Of a stretch of 64,000 bases of DNA, positions 8,685-17,642 are shown piece by piece. Under the pieces are notes generated by a model. It searched no databases. It was not told the origin of the DNA and saw nothing but the letters and a program-made list of their open reading frames with translations. Source of the DNA: CAYQEC01 sp964416425. GTDB taxonomy: Bacteria; Actinomycetota; Acidimicrobiia; Spongiisociales; UBA5794. The position numbers and the translations under genes were made by a program. The first letter of the stretch is position 1; each line of letters opens with the position of its first letter. Where the stretch lies: contig CAYQEC010000010.1 of the NCBI GenBank assembly GCA_964416425.1, forward strand, positions 1-64,000. Direction: 5' to 3'.

Positions 8685-8810
8685 TCATCGACGAAGGCCG
8701 GGAGGCACGGTGGGACGGCAATTGCACCGCCGCCAGCCGTGGCCTCGTCACAGAAGCCCGACGCGCCGGCCGGATGCGAGAGGCAAGCCGCGCCGGTGGG
8801 AAGGGTGGGA

Positions 8811-9824
8811 TTATCCGGTTTGAGCCGGGTCACACGCCAGCGAGCGGAGGGCCGCCACCTGGGCTTCGGTGCCGACGGCGATGAGGACGTCCCCGTGCTC
8901 GATCACCTGCTCCGGGTTGGGGTTGACCGTGGCCGGCCCCGAAATGTGCCGCACCGCCAGCACCGAAGCACCGGAGAGCCGGCGGATCGCCGACTCCCCG
9001 ATCGAGCGGCCGTCCAGCGCCGACCCGTTGGCGACCTCGAAGTGCTCGACGTGCAGCTCGAAGAGCTCACCCCGGATCACGAGGTCGATGAAGTCGGCGA
9101 TCTCGGGCTGGACCGCCATCGACGCCAGCCGGTGGGCGCCGACGACCTGCGGCGACACCACCCGGTCCGCTCCGGCGAGGCGGAGCTTGGACTCCGACTC
9201 GGCCTCGGTGGCCCGTGCCACCACCAGCAGGTCGGGGCGGCGAGCCCGGGCCGAGAGCACGATGACGAGATTGTCGGCGTCCTTGCGCACCGAGGCGACC
9301 AGGGCCCGACAGCGGTCGATACCGGCGGTTCGCAACGTCTCATCCTGGGTGGCGTTGCCCTCCACCACCACGGCGCCCCGGTCGCGGGCCGCCTGGGCGG
9401 CGTCGGGGTCGACCTCGATGACGACTACCTGGTGCTGGCGGCGCAAGATCGTGTAGGCGTTGCGACCGACGTTGCCGAACCCACAGAGGATGACGTGATC
9501 CTGCATCCCCGAGAGCTCCCTTCTCGCCCTGCGTTGACCACGACGGCCGGCCAGGAGACGCTCCACGGCCATCTCGAAGCCGACGGTGGCAGTGTAGAAG
9601 AGGGACCCCACCCCACCGATGACGAGGAAGAGGGCGAGGGCGCGCCCGGCATGGCTGAAACCGCCGGCCGGCTCGTTGAACCCGACGGTGGAGATGGTGA
9701 TCACCGTGAAGTAGAAGGCGTCGAAGACCCCGAGATCGTCGGTGATCATGAAGCCGACGACGCCGACGATGACCACGACGACCACCATGGCGGCGGCGAT
9801 TCGGAGCCTGCGCTGGTCGCCCAT
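8811..9824 (-). CDS. Potassium channel subunit with TrkA-N/TrkA-C domains
   Basis: The 337-residue protein has two membrane helices (about residues 8-30 and 58-82) around a pore loop with the filter-like TISTVGF. A cytoplasmic Rossmann RCK/TrkA-N domain follows (CGFGNVGRN near residue 114) and a TrkA-C domain ends the protein. This is the MthK/Kch-like layout of ligand-gated K+ channels. A TAGGAT element and GGAGAGG precede the ATG. It is transcribed toward the broken metallophosphatase gene. Potassium is inferred from the filter. Confidence 0.88.
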   Translation of the reverse strand: MGDQRRLRIAAAMVVVVVIVGVVGFMITDDLGVFDAFYFTVITISTVGFNEPAGGFSHAGRALALFLVIGGVGSLFYTATVGFEMAVERLLAGRRGQRRARRELSGMQDHVILCGFGNVGRNAYTILRRQHQVVVIEVDPDAAQAARDRGAVVVEGNATQDETLRTAGIDRCRALVASVRKDADNLVIVLSARARRPDLLVVARATEAESESKLRLAGADRVVSPQVVGAHRLASMAVQPEIADFIDLVIRGELFELHVEHFEVANGSALDGRSIGESAIRRLSGASVLAVRHISGPATVNPNPEQVIEHGDVLIAVGTEAQVAALRSLACDPAQTG

Positions 9825-9892
9825 CGGCGATCCCTCTCCTCGGTGGTCCGGATCCTATCGAGCCCGGCCTCGGAATCGAGGCAGGGCGGCGG

Positions 9893-10984
<1,092 letters not shown>

Positions 10985-10986
10985 CG

Positions 10987-11850
10987 TCAGTCGAAGACGA
11001 CGGTCTTGTTGCCGTACACCAGGACCCTTCCCTCCAGGTGGAGGCGCACGGCACGGGCCAGGACCACCTTCTCCAGGTCGCGTCCCTTCCCGACCAGGTC
11101 GGGCACGGCGTCGGAGTGGCTCACCCGCACCACGTCCTGTTCGATGATCGGGCCCCCATCGAGGTCGGGGGTGACGTAGTGGGCGGTGGCCCCGATGACC
11201 TTCACCCCCCGCTCGTAGGCCTGGTGGTAGGGGCGTGCCCCGGCGAAGGCGGGGAGGAAGGAGTGGTGGATATTGATGATGCGGTGGGGGTAGCGGGCGA
11301 CGAAGTCCCCGCTCAAGATCTGCATGTAACGGGCGAGCACGATGAGGTCGATCTCGTGTTCGGCGAGCAGGCCGATGGCGGCGGCCTCCTGTTCCGGCTT
11401 CGTCTCGGCCGTCACCGGGAGGTGGAGGAAGGGGATCCCGAAGTCGGCGGCGACGTCGCCGAGGTCGGGATGGTTCGACACCACCAGCGGGATGTCGGCC
11501 GGCAGCTCACGCATCTTCCAGCGGGCCAGCACGTCGTAGAGGCAGTGGGCCTGGCGCGAGACGAAGATCGCCATGCGCGGGATCTCGTCGGAGAAGCGCA
11601 CGCTCCAGTTCATGCCGAAGCGATCGGCGATGGGGCGGAAGGCGTCCTGCAGGTCGTGGCGGGAGACGGCGAACCCGTCCAGCTCCCATTCGACCCGCTG
11701 CAGGAAGTAGTGCTCCTCGAGGTCGGTGTGCTGGTCGGCATGAATGATGTTGCCGTCGTTCTCGAACACGAAGTTCGACACCGCCGCCACCAGGCCCTTC
11801 TGGTCGGGGCACGACAGCAGTAGCGTGGCGGTGACCGGTGCGGCATCCAT
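10987..11850 (-). CDS. purU: Formyltetrahydrofolate deformylase
   Basis: The 287-residue protein hydrolyses 10-formyl-THF to formate and THF, balancing the one-carbon pool. An N-terminal ACT-type regulatory domain (residues 6-85) precedes a formyltransferase-fold domain with NIHHSFLPAFAGARPYHQAY near 209 and TAHYVTPDLDGGPIIEQD near 237, which carry the catalytic Asn/His/Asp. The ATG at 11850 follows TAACCT (minus strand, 11858-11863) by seven bases, which fits a leaderless transcript. ychF follows two bases after the stop. Confidence 0.93.
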   Translation of the reverse strand: MDAAPVTATLLLSCPDQKGLVAAVSNFVFENDGNIIHADQHTDLEEHYFLQRVEWELDGFAVSRHDLQDAFRPIADRFGMNWSVRFSDEIPRMAIFVSRQAHCLYDVLARWKMRELPADIPLVVSNHPDLGDVAADFGIPFLHLPVTAETKPEQEAAAIGLLAEHEIDLIVLARYMQILSGDFVARYPHRIINIHHSFLPAFAGARPYHQAYERGVKVIGATAHYVTPDLDGGPIIEQDVVRVSHSDAVPDLVGKGRDLEKVVLARAVRLHLEGRVLVYGNKTVVFD

Positions 11851-11937
11851 CGGGTTGAGGTTAGAGCACTCGGCGGTGGCGCCGGGTCCCCGCCGGGACG
11901 CCGCCGTCCCCGGCGGCGGGGCGGGTAGGGTCGCGGG

Positions 11938-11964
11938 ATGCCACCCTGGTTGGCCGGACCGTGA
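11938..11964 (+). CDS. Possible 8-residue leaderless leader peptide (MPPWLAGP)
   Basis: A TAGGGT element at 11926-11931 is followed after six bases by an ATG that opens an 8-codon frame. Its TGA stop (11962-11964) overlaps the GTG start (11961) of the next gene. The layout suggests translational coupling by termination and reinitiation. It is seen only as sequence; no homology is possible at this size. Confidence 0.35.
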   Translation: MPPWLAGP

Positions 11965-12935
11965 CGGTCCCCCTCACCGAACTCATCGAATCGAGCGACC
12001 TCAACGGCCTGCTCCGCCATGTCGAAGGCCTCGTCTCGGGCCGGGACTGGCCGGGCATGGTGGATATGCGCGACCGCTGCCTGGAGGCGGTGGAGCGCGG
12101 CAAGCAGCTATGGGGCGTCGCCCAGTTCGTCGAGTACCGGCTCGCCCTCGACGCGGACGCCGCCTTCGCCGGGCGGGTGGTGCGGGAAGGGGCGGGACGG
12201 TTCACCCTGGGACCGCTGTGGGAGGTGGCGGCCTCGACCCACACCTGGGAGCAGCTGGCGCCCCACGTGCTCGACGCCCGGCTCCGCACCCTGGTGGCCG
12301 CCGAGCGGGTCATCCGGGGCGACGAGGTACCGGCGGGGGAGACGGACCCGACGGTGCTCGACCTCCCGTTGCAGCTCCAGCCGTGGGAGCCGTCCTATCC
12401 GGTGGCGGCCTACCGGGGGGACAAGGCGGACTTCCCCGACGAGCTGCCACCCGAACTCGCCTGGGTCGAGTTGCCGGAGCGACTCCCGCCCCTGGAGGGG
12501 GCCGAAGGGGTCGATGTCCTGCTCGGGTTGGTGCAGTCGTGGGTGGAGCAATCCAACGGCCGGGCCGAAGCGGTGGCGGTGGAAGGAAGCGCCGCCCACG
12601 CCATCCGGGCCCTGGGGCCGCACCGGGCCCGCCTCGGGGAGGTGCCGTTCTCCCGGGCGCTGTCGGCGATGGCCTGGACCGCCGCCTCAGGGGGAGCGTA
12701 CGGGCGGCGCCGCGGCACCCCGGTGGGACGGTCGCTCGCCTGGTGGGCGCTGGCGGCCCTGCTCGGCCTCGACGACGGCGACCCCACCCCCGACGAGCTA
12801 GGAGAGGAGGGGGCCGGAATCGGCTGGTACCTGTGGGACCCGGGTGACCGCATCGGCGGGTGGGGTTTTCACCTCGCGGTGGAGGACCCGGTCGACGGCC
12901 TCGCGTTCGCGATTTCTGCCGTAGACGCACTCTGA
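11961..12935 (+). CDS. Hypothetical protein, 3' end replaced by repeat array
   Basis: I do not recognise this 324-residue, acidic, soluble protein. It is mainly alpha-helical, begins MTVPLTELIESSDLNGLLRH and has a central Pro-rich stretch (about 140-175). No catalytic motif, signal or membrane segment is evident. The GTG start at 11961 overlaps the stop of a possible leader peptide. The last 12 residues come from the first unit of a 50-base tandem array. After the array, 13271-13318 encodes what looks like the original tail (LAGAISAVDALRAT and stop), so the gene was probably three residues longer before the array. Confidence 0.6.
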   Translation: MTVPLTELIESSDLNGLLRHVEGLVSGRDWPGMVDMRDRCLEAVERGKQLWGVAQFVEYRLALDADAAFAGRVVREGAGRFTLGPLWEVAASTHTWEQLAPHVLDARLRTLVAAERVIRGDEVPAGETDPTVLDLPLQLQPWEPSYPVAAYRGDKADFPDELPPELAWVELPERLPPLEGAEGVDVLLGLVQSWVEQSNGRAEAVAVEGSAAHAIRALGPHRARLGEVPFSRALSAMAWTAASGGAYGRRRGTPVGRSLAWWALAALLGLDDGDPTPDELGEEGAGIGWYLWDPGDRIGGWGFHLAVEDPVDGLAFAISAVDAL

Positions 12936-13260
12936 ACGGGCGAGCCCCGCCTCGCGTTCGCGATTTCTGCCGTAGACGCACTGTGAACGGGCGAGCCCCG
13001 CTCGCGTTCGCGTTTTCTGCCGTAGACGCACTGTGAACGGGCGAGCCCCGCTCGCGTTCGCGTTTTCTGCCGTAGACGCACTGTGAACGGGCGAGCCCCG
13101 CCTCGNNNNNNNNNNNNNNNNNNNNNNNNNNNNNNNNNNNNNNNNNNNNNNNNNNNNNNNNNNNNNNNNNNNNNNNNNNNNNNNNNNNNNNNNNNNNNNN
13201 NNNNNCTCGCGTTCGCGTTTTCTGCCGTAGACGCACTGTGAACGGGCGAGCCCCGCCTCG
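12900..13260. repeat. 50/51-bp tandem repeat array (minisatellite) containing an N gap
   Basis: Units start at 12900, 12951, 13001 and 13051 (periods 51, 50, 50), with another copy after the gap at 13206. Each runs CTCGCGTTCGCG, then A/T TTTCTGCCGTAGACGCACT, then G/C TGAACGGGCGAGCCCC. A short partial unit follows at 13261-13280. The 55 bases before the gap (13051-13105) and after it (13206-13260) are identical, so about four copies are really shown and the true number is unknown. There are no unique spacers, so this is not a CRISPR array. Confidence 0.85.
13106..13205. other. Assembly gap (100 N) inside tandem array
   Basis: One hundred Ns. Identical 55-mers lie on both sides, as when a k=55 assembler joins two contigs sharing a node. 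The real distance may be zero plus an unknown number of 50-bp units. Confidence 0.9.
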
Positions 13261-13270
13261 CGGCGAGCCC

Positions 13271-13318
13271 CGCCTCGCCGGGGCGATCAGCGCGGTCGAC
13301 GCCCTCCGAGCGACCTGA
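13271..13318 (+). pseudogene. Displaced original 3' end of the hypothetical gene
   Basis: The bases read LAGAISAVDALRAT and stop in the phase that would continue the gene interrupted by the array. The first array unit encodes LAFAISAVDAL and stop. The peptide is nearly the same but most codons differ synonymously (ATC AGC GCG GTC against ATT TCT GCC GTA). Confidence 0.5.
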
Positions 13319-13321
13319 GGG

Positions 13322-13353
13322 CGCTCCCCGGCTCGGGGGAGAGCCGGGGAGCG
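13322..13353. terminator. Bidirectional terminator-like hairpin
   Basis: CGCTCCCCGGCTC and GAGCCGGGGAGCG form a 13-bp perfect stem around a GGGGGA loop. It lies between the ends of two convergent transcription units. There is no strong T-tract, as is common in very GC-rich genomes. Confidence 0.6.
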
Positions 13354-13362
13354 TGCACCCTG

Positions 13363-15720
13363 TCAGGCAGACCGTTCCTTGACGATCTTGGGGATGTTGA
13401 GGCGGCGGATCGCGCGCAGCCCGGGCCATTGCGACACGAACGCCACCACCACCATCGCCAGCGCCGCCCACAGGAACGTCGTCGGCTTCATGTAGAGGCT
13501 GAAATCGAACAGGTCGCTCGAGAAGCTGCTCATGGCCGCCTTCGAGGCGAAGTAGCCGACGACCAGGCCGATCGGTATCCCCATGGTGACCACCAGCAGG
13601 TTCTCGGTGGTGATGTAGCGGGAGATGTGGCGGCGGTCGGTGCCCACCGCCAACAGGGTGGCCACCTCCCGGGTCCGCTCGGCGATGTTGACGCTCATGG
13701 CATTGAAGATCAACGCGAACGCCATCGCCGCTCCGAACACCAGCATCACGCCCACGAAGGCATAGAAGAGCACCATGTACTGCTGCATCGTCGAGTACAG
13801 CGCCTTGGCGTCCTCGAAGGCGGCGATCTCGGGCCGGTTCGTCAGGGTCTGGCGGAGTTGGGCGGAGTCGGCGCCGGGCGCGTAGGAGACGAGAGCCGAG
13901 GTCGCCGGGAGCTGGGTGCCGGTGAGGGCGTCGGCCCGGTCACGGGCGATGTAGGCCATGGTGCCGAACGGCTCGTCGACGAAGGCGGCGATCGATTCCT
14001 GGAACGTGATGCCGCCGGTCGCCGTCACGGTCAGCTCGTCGCCGACCTTCACGTCGAGCAGTCCCTCGACCGCCTTTCCCACCACCAGGCCCTGGTCGGG
14101 GAGGCCGATCCAGTCGCCGTTCACGGTGGGGAACCGGTGCATCTGAGTGTTGTTCTCGAGGACGAACAGGCTCGTCTCGTAGTGCTGGTTGCCCGCCGCG
14201 AGGGAGGCCCCGAGGGTCAGGGCCGGCTCCGCCTGGGCGACCCCGGGCACGTCCTGGAGGGCGGTGACCTCCGCCGTGCTCACCGATTGGGTGAAGTAGA
14301 CGGTGGCGTCCTCCCGCTGGATCTCGACGAACTGGCGGTTCATGAGATGGTTGATCGTGTCGATCATGCCCCACGAAACCAGCACCAGCATGAGCGACAG
14401 CACCACCCCGATGATCGTGTAGGTGGTGCGCCGCGGGTTCCTTCCCACGCCCCGCACCGCCATGCGCCACGACACCGGCATGCGCCGCAGCGGCGGGATG
14501 AGGCGCTCCAGGATGCTGAGGCGCCCGCCGCCCGACGGGGTCTCGCCGCGCATCGCCGCGGCGGGCTGGACCCGGGAGGCGACCAGGGCGGGGGCGAGGG
14601 CGGCGAGCAGGCTCGCCACCAGGCCGAAGGCGATCGCCCCCAGCAGGGTTGTCGGGTAGAACTGCACCAGGGTCACCGGCACCGCCAGCATGCTGGTGTA
14701 GAGCCGGGTGATGCCGCGGGCGAGCAGGATCCCGGCGACCGCTCCCGGGATCGATCCGATCAGGCCCGGCACCAGGCCGTATCCCAGGTAGTGCCGCAGC
14801 ACCTGTCCCCTCGTGAACCCGTTGGCGACGAAGACCCCGATGTGGGGCCGCTGGGAGTGCACCAGCCGGCTGATCATCACGTAGGCGGCCATGCCGGCGG
14901 CCAGCAGGAACATCATCGGGAAGAACACCGCCATCTCCTCGAACCCCTTGAGGTCCTCGGAGAGCCCGGCGTTGGAGGGCTGCTCGGCCCGGGTGTAGAT
15001 GTCGGTGGCGCCGAGCTGGTAGGCCTTGGCCGTGAGCTGGTCGCTGACCTGGGCATCCGGGTTCCCGCCGGTGTAGTAGAAGACGGCTTCGTTGTTCGGC
15101 TGGGGCGCCAGGGTGGCGGCGAGGTCGGCGCTGGGGAAGATCACCCCGAAGTTGTCGGGCGAGGTGATGATCTCCTGGCGGCTGCGGGCGGGCCAGATGT
15201 ACTCGGGAGAGGACACCACGCCCCGCACCGTCACCTGGGTCCAGCTGCCGCCGGAGAGCACGTCGACGGTGTCGCCGATCGCCAGGTTGAAATGGTCGGC
15301 CATGTGCTGCTCGACGAGCACCCCGTTCGGGTCGGCCGGGTCCAGATAGCTGCCCCGCACCACCTTCAGCTCGTTGACGGTCGGCTGGCCGCTCGCCGGC
15401 ACACCCACGATGCGCCCCAGCAGCTTGACGTCGCCGACCTGGAACGGGATGTCGGCAACGGTGCGGACCTCGACGGAATCGACGGCGGGGATGGTCGCCG
15501 CCTCCTGCACCACTCCGTTGACGTCACCCCCATGCACGGTGAGGTTGGCGAAGTGGTACTCGGTGGCGGTGGAGGAGTACGACGCCTCGAGGTTGCGGAA
15601 CGAGTCGTAGGTGGCCCCGAAGATCGTCACCCCGAGGAACATCGTGATCGTGATGGCGATGAACTGCGCCCGGTGGCGGGCGATGTCGCGCCACAGCTTG
15701 TGCTGCAGTGGGCTCACCAT
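13363..15720 (-). CDS. ABC transporter permease, FtsX/MacB-like, two FtsX domains
   Basis: The 785-residue membrane protein has an N-terminal helix, a large extracytoplasmic domain (about 45-270), a three-helix FtsX block (about 285-415), a fourth helix near 470, a second external domain, and a C-terminal three-helix FtsX block (about 660-780). This is the layout of LolC/MacB-type mechanotransmission or lipid/lipoprotein export permeases. ATG 15718-15720 is preferred because MVSPLQHKLWRDIARHRAQF begins the conserved region; a longer frame upstream lies in the ATPase gene. It overlaps its ATPase by seven bases. Substrate unknown. Confidence 0.87.
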   Translation of the reverse strand: MVSPLQHKLWRDIARHRAQFIAITITMFLGVTIFGATYDSFRNLEASYSSTATEYHFANLTVHGGDVNGVVQEAATIPAVDSVEVRTVADIPFQVGDVKLLGRIVGVPASGQPTVNELKVVRGSYLDPADPNGVLVEQHMADHFNLAIGDTVDVLSGGSWTQVTVRGVVSSPEYIWPARSRQEIITSPDNFGVIFPSADLAATLAPQPNNEAVFYYTGGNPDAQVSDQLTAKAYQLGATDIYTRAEQPSNAGLSEDLKGFEEMAVFFPMMFLLAAGMAAYVMISRLVHSQRPHIGVFVANGFTRGQVLRHYLGYGLVPGLIGSIPGAVAGILLARGITRLYTSMLAVPVTLVQFYPTTLLGAIAFGLVASLLAALAPALVASRVQPAAAMRGETPSGGGRLSILERLIPPLRRMPVSWRMAVRGVGRNPRRTTYTIIGVVLSLMLVLVSWGMIDTINHLMNRQFVEIQREDATVYFTQSVSTAEVTALQDVPGVAQAEPALTLGASLAAGNQHYETSLFVLENNTQMHRFPTVNGDWIGLPDQGLVVGKAVEGLLDVKVGDELTVTATGGITFQESIAAFVDEPFGTMAYIARDRADALTGTQLPATSALVSYAPGADSAQLRQTLTNRPEIAAFEDAKALYSTMQQYMVLFYAFVGVMLVFGAAMAFALIFNAMSVNIAERTREVATLLAVGTDRRHISRYITTENLLVVTMGIPIGLVVGYFASKAAMSSFSSDLFDFSLYMKPTTFLWAALAMVVVAFVSQWPGLRAIRRLNIPKIVKERSA

Positions 15721-16418
15721 GTCAGGGCACCCGCGTCGAGGGGGGTCTCGTTGCGGCCGTCGGCGACGATCTCGCCGGAACGCAGCCGCAGGACCCGATC
15801 CGCGATGTCGCCGATGGCGGCATTGTGGGTCACCAGCAGCACGGTTTGTCCCTGCTCCGTGCTCACCCGCTTCAGCAACCCCAGGATCATGCGCCCGGTC
15901 TCGAAGTCGAGCTCGCCGGTCGGCTCGTCGCAAAGCAGGATCGACGGCCGCTTCACGAGGGCGCGGGCGATGGCGACCCGCTGCTGCTCGCCGCCCGAGA
16001 GCTGGGAGGGGAAGTGGTGCATGCGGTCGCCGAGGCCGACCTGTTCCAGCACCTCGACGGTGCGGTCGGCGCCGTCGCTCATGGTGAGGTCGGCCACCAG
16101 CTCGACGTTCTCGGCGGCCGTCAGGGTCGGGATCAGGTTGAAGAACTGGAAGATGAAGCCGACGCTCTCCCGCCGGTACTTCACCTGCCCGTCGACGTCG
16201 AGGTTCTCCAGCTCGACGCCGTCGACTTCGATGCTCCCTTTCGTCGATTCGTCGATGGCGCCCACCAGGTTGAGGAGCGTCGTCTTGCCCGAGCCGCTGG
16301 GACCGAGGATGACGGTGAATTCACCCTGCGGGCTGACGAGGTCGATGTTGCGCAGCGCATCCACCGCGGTGTGTCCCTCGCCAAAGGTCTTCCACACCCC
16401 GGTCAACTTGATTGTCAT
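15714..16418 (-). CDS. ABC transporter ATPase (MacB/LolD type)
   Basis: The 234-residue ATPase energises the adjacent FtsX-type permease. Walker A is GPSGSGKTT near residue 39, the Q-loop region is FIFQFFNLIPTLTA, the signature is LSGGEQQRVAIARAL near 142, Walker B is LLCDEP, and the H-loop is VTHN. The phrase FQFFNLIPTLTAAENVELV is typical of LolD/MacB ATPases. Start ATG 16418 overlaps the stop of the TetR gene by four bases (ATGA). Confidence 0.92.
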   Translation of the reverse strand: MTIKLTGVWKTFGEGHTAVDALRNIDLVSPQGEFTVILGPSGSGKTTLLNLVGAIDESTKGSIEVDGVELENLDVDGQVKYRRESVGFIFQFFNLIPTLTAAENVELVADLTMSDGADRTVEVLEQVGLGDRMHHFPSQLSGGEQQRVAIARALVKRPSILLCDEPTGELDFETGRMILGLLKRVSTEQGQTVLLVTHNAAIGDIADRVLRLRSGEIVADGRNETPLDAGALTW

Positions 16419-17050
16419 ACTTCGTTCGCTTTCTCCTCGACGGGCGCCAGACCCTCGAACACGAGCTCGATCTGGTGGTTGAGTTGCAGCTTGATGGTCG
16501 GCTTGGTGATGCCTTCCAAGCTGAGGTAGATGAAGAGCTGGGTGGCGAGGATCGAGTAGAGCAGCAGCGCCATGTCCTCGACCGGAACGTCGGAGCGGAT
16601 GTCGCCGCGCTCCCGGAAGGGGGTGAGGAGGGCGATCACTTGCTCGATGAGGCGCATGTCCATCTGGGCCAGCTCCATGGTGAGGTCGGCGCCGCCACGC
16701 CGGAAGGCGATCCCCATGACCTCCTGGAGCAGGGCGCGGTCCCACGAGTAGAGGGCGTCGGCGTAGGCGTAGACGAGGCGCGCCACGGCCTGGGCGGCGT
16801 CGGATCCCGGGTCGGCGAGGACGGCGGCGCCCCGCTCCAGCATGACCTCGGTGTCCTCTTCGACGGCGGCGAGCAGCAGGGCGGTCTTGGAGCCGAAGTA
16901 GTTGTAGAGGGTCCCGACGGAGACGTCGGCGCCGGCGGCGATGTCCTCCATCGTGGTGCCGTCGACGCCCCGCTCGGCGAAGAGGTGGCCGGCAACCTCG
17001 AGGATTCGGTACCTCGCTGCTTCCTTCTTCCGGTCCCGCAAACTCGGCAA
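16415..17050 (-). CDS. TetR-family transcriptional regulator
   Basis: The 211-residue regulator has an N-terminal helix-turn-helix (about residues 10-56, with ILEVAGHLFAERGVDGTTMEDIAAGAD and the recognition segment VSVGTLYNYF). A helical ligand-binding domain follows. It is the first gene of an operon with the ABC ATPase and permease, and an AT-rich inverted-repeat region lies just upstream, so it very probably represses its own transporter operon until a ligand arrives. Ligand unknown. Confidence 0.9.
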   Translation of the reverse strand: MPSLRDRKKEAARYRILEVAGHLFAERGVDGTTMEDIAAGADVSVGTLYNYFGSKTALLLAAVEEDTEVMLERGAAVLADPGSDAAQAVARLVYAYADALYSWDRALLQEVMGIAFRRGGADLTMELAQMDMRLIEQVIALLTPFRERGDIRSDVPVEDMALLLYSILATQLFIYLSLEGITKPTIKLQLNHQIELVFEGLAPVEEKANEV

Positions 17051-17060
17051 CCTGAATCCT

Positions 17061-17094
17061 TTCTAGATTTAGAACCTACTACAAGATTAGAAAC
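17061..17094 (-). promoter_or_regulatory. Candidate TetR operator/promoter
   Basis: In a sharply AT-rich patch just upstream of the tetR start, TTCTA-GATT-TAGAA (17061-17074) is an inverted repeat, and GATTTAGAAC / GATTAGAAAC (17066-17075 and 17085-17094) are near-direct repeats. Location and symmetry fit an autoregulatory operator. Confidence 0.5.
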
Positions 17095-17168
17095 GATTGC
17101 AAGAAGCGCGGGACACCGGTCCGCGAGACGTGATGTAGTGCGGGCGAACCGAAGGTGGCGCCGGCGGC

Positions 17169-17549
17169 TCAGAGTGCGATGTGGTCCCGGGCGCGGTCGT
17201 GGTCATCGACCGCCAGGGCGAAGTGGAGCCCTTCACCGGAGGAGTGCAGCAGGTACATCGCCTCGATGTTGACGCCGGCGCTGGCGAGACGGCGGGTCAT
17301 GGCGGCGAGCGCCCCCGGCTCGTTGGGGATGACGGTGGCGAGGACCTTCTGCTCCTCGAAGGGGACGTCGATCTCTGTGAGGACGCGGCGGGCGGTGTCG
17401 TCGTCGTCCACCATGAGCCGGACCACGATGTCGCCGCCGCTGACGTAGGTGGTGAGGGCCTCGATGTTCAGGCCCGCCTCGGCTAGCCGTTGCGCCAGCT
17501 CGGCGAGCTGACCGGGCCGGTTGGCGATGCGGACGGCGAACTCGGTCAT
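17169..17549 (-). CDS. Tandem ACT-domain protein
   Basis: The 126-residue protein consists of two ACT domains (about 3-65 and 69-126), each opening with the helix entry motif: NRPGQLAELAQRLAEAGLNI and NEPGALAAMTRRLASAGVNI. ACT pairs bind amino acids or other small ligands and usually regulate enzymes. No catalytic domain is attached. The ATG follows TAGGCT (minus strand, 17556-17561) by six bases, so a leaderless message is likely. Target unknown. Confidence 0.85.
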   Translation of the reverse strand: MTEFAVRIANRPGQLAELAQRLAEAGLNIEALTTYVSGGDIVVRLMVDDDDTARRVLTEIDVPFEEQKVLATVIPNEPGALAAMTRRLASAGVNIEAMYLLHSSGEGLHFALAVDDHDRARDHIAL

Positions 17550-17614
17550 GCGCCCAGCCTACGCCCTGGGGGAGGCGCGCAACAGTCGCCGCGGGAGACT
17601 CTGCCCCCCGGATA

Positions 17615-17642
17615 TCGAACACACGTTCGATAAGATGGGGGG
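17615..17642 (+). promoter_or_regulatory. SOS box (LexA operator) and leaderless promoter of dnaE2
   Basis: TCGAAC-ACAC-GTTCGA at 17615-17630 is a perfect actinobacterial/Bacillus-type LexA box. It is followed directly by a TAAGAT -10 element at 17631-17636, six G residues, then the ATG at 17643. LexA bound here would cover the promoter. The RNA should begin at the start codon. Confidence 0.9.

Noticed and set aside
8640..8810. Possible small gene on the plus strand
   Set aside because: The frames are low-complexity Arg/Pro-rich translations with no ribosome-binding site or family resemblance.
12900..13260. Direct repeats considered as a CRISPR array
   Set aside because: Units are head-to-tail with no unique spacers, and no cas gene is present.
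12310..13471. Long minus-strand open frames running through the tandem array
   Set aside because: They consist of repeat translation and Ns, antisense to the hypothetical gene or permease tail, with no domain signal.
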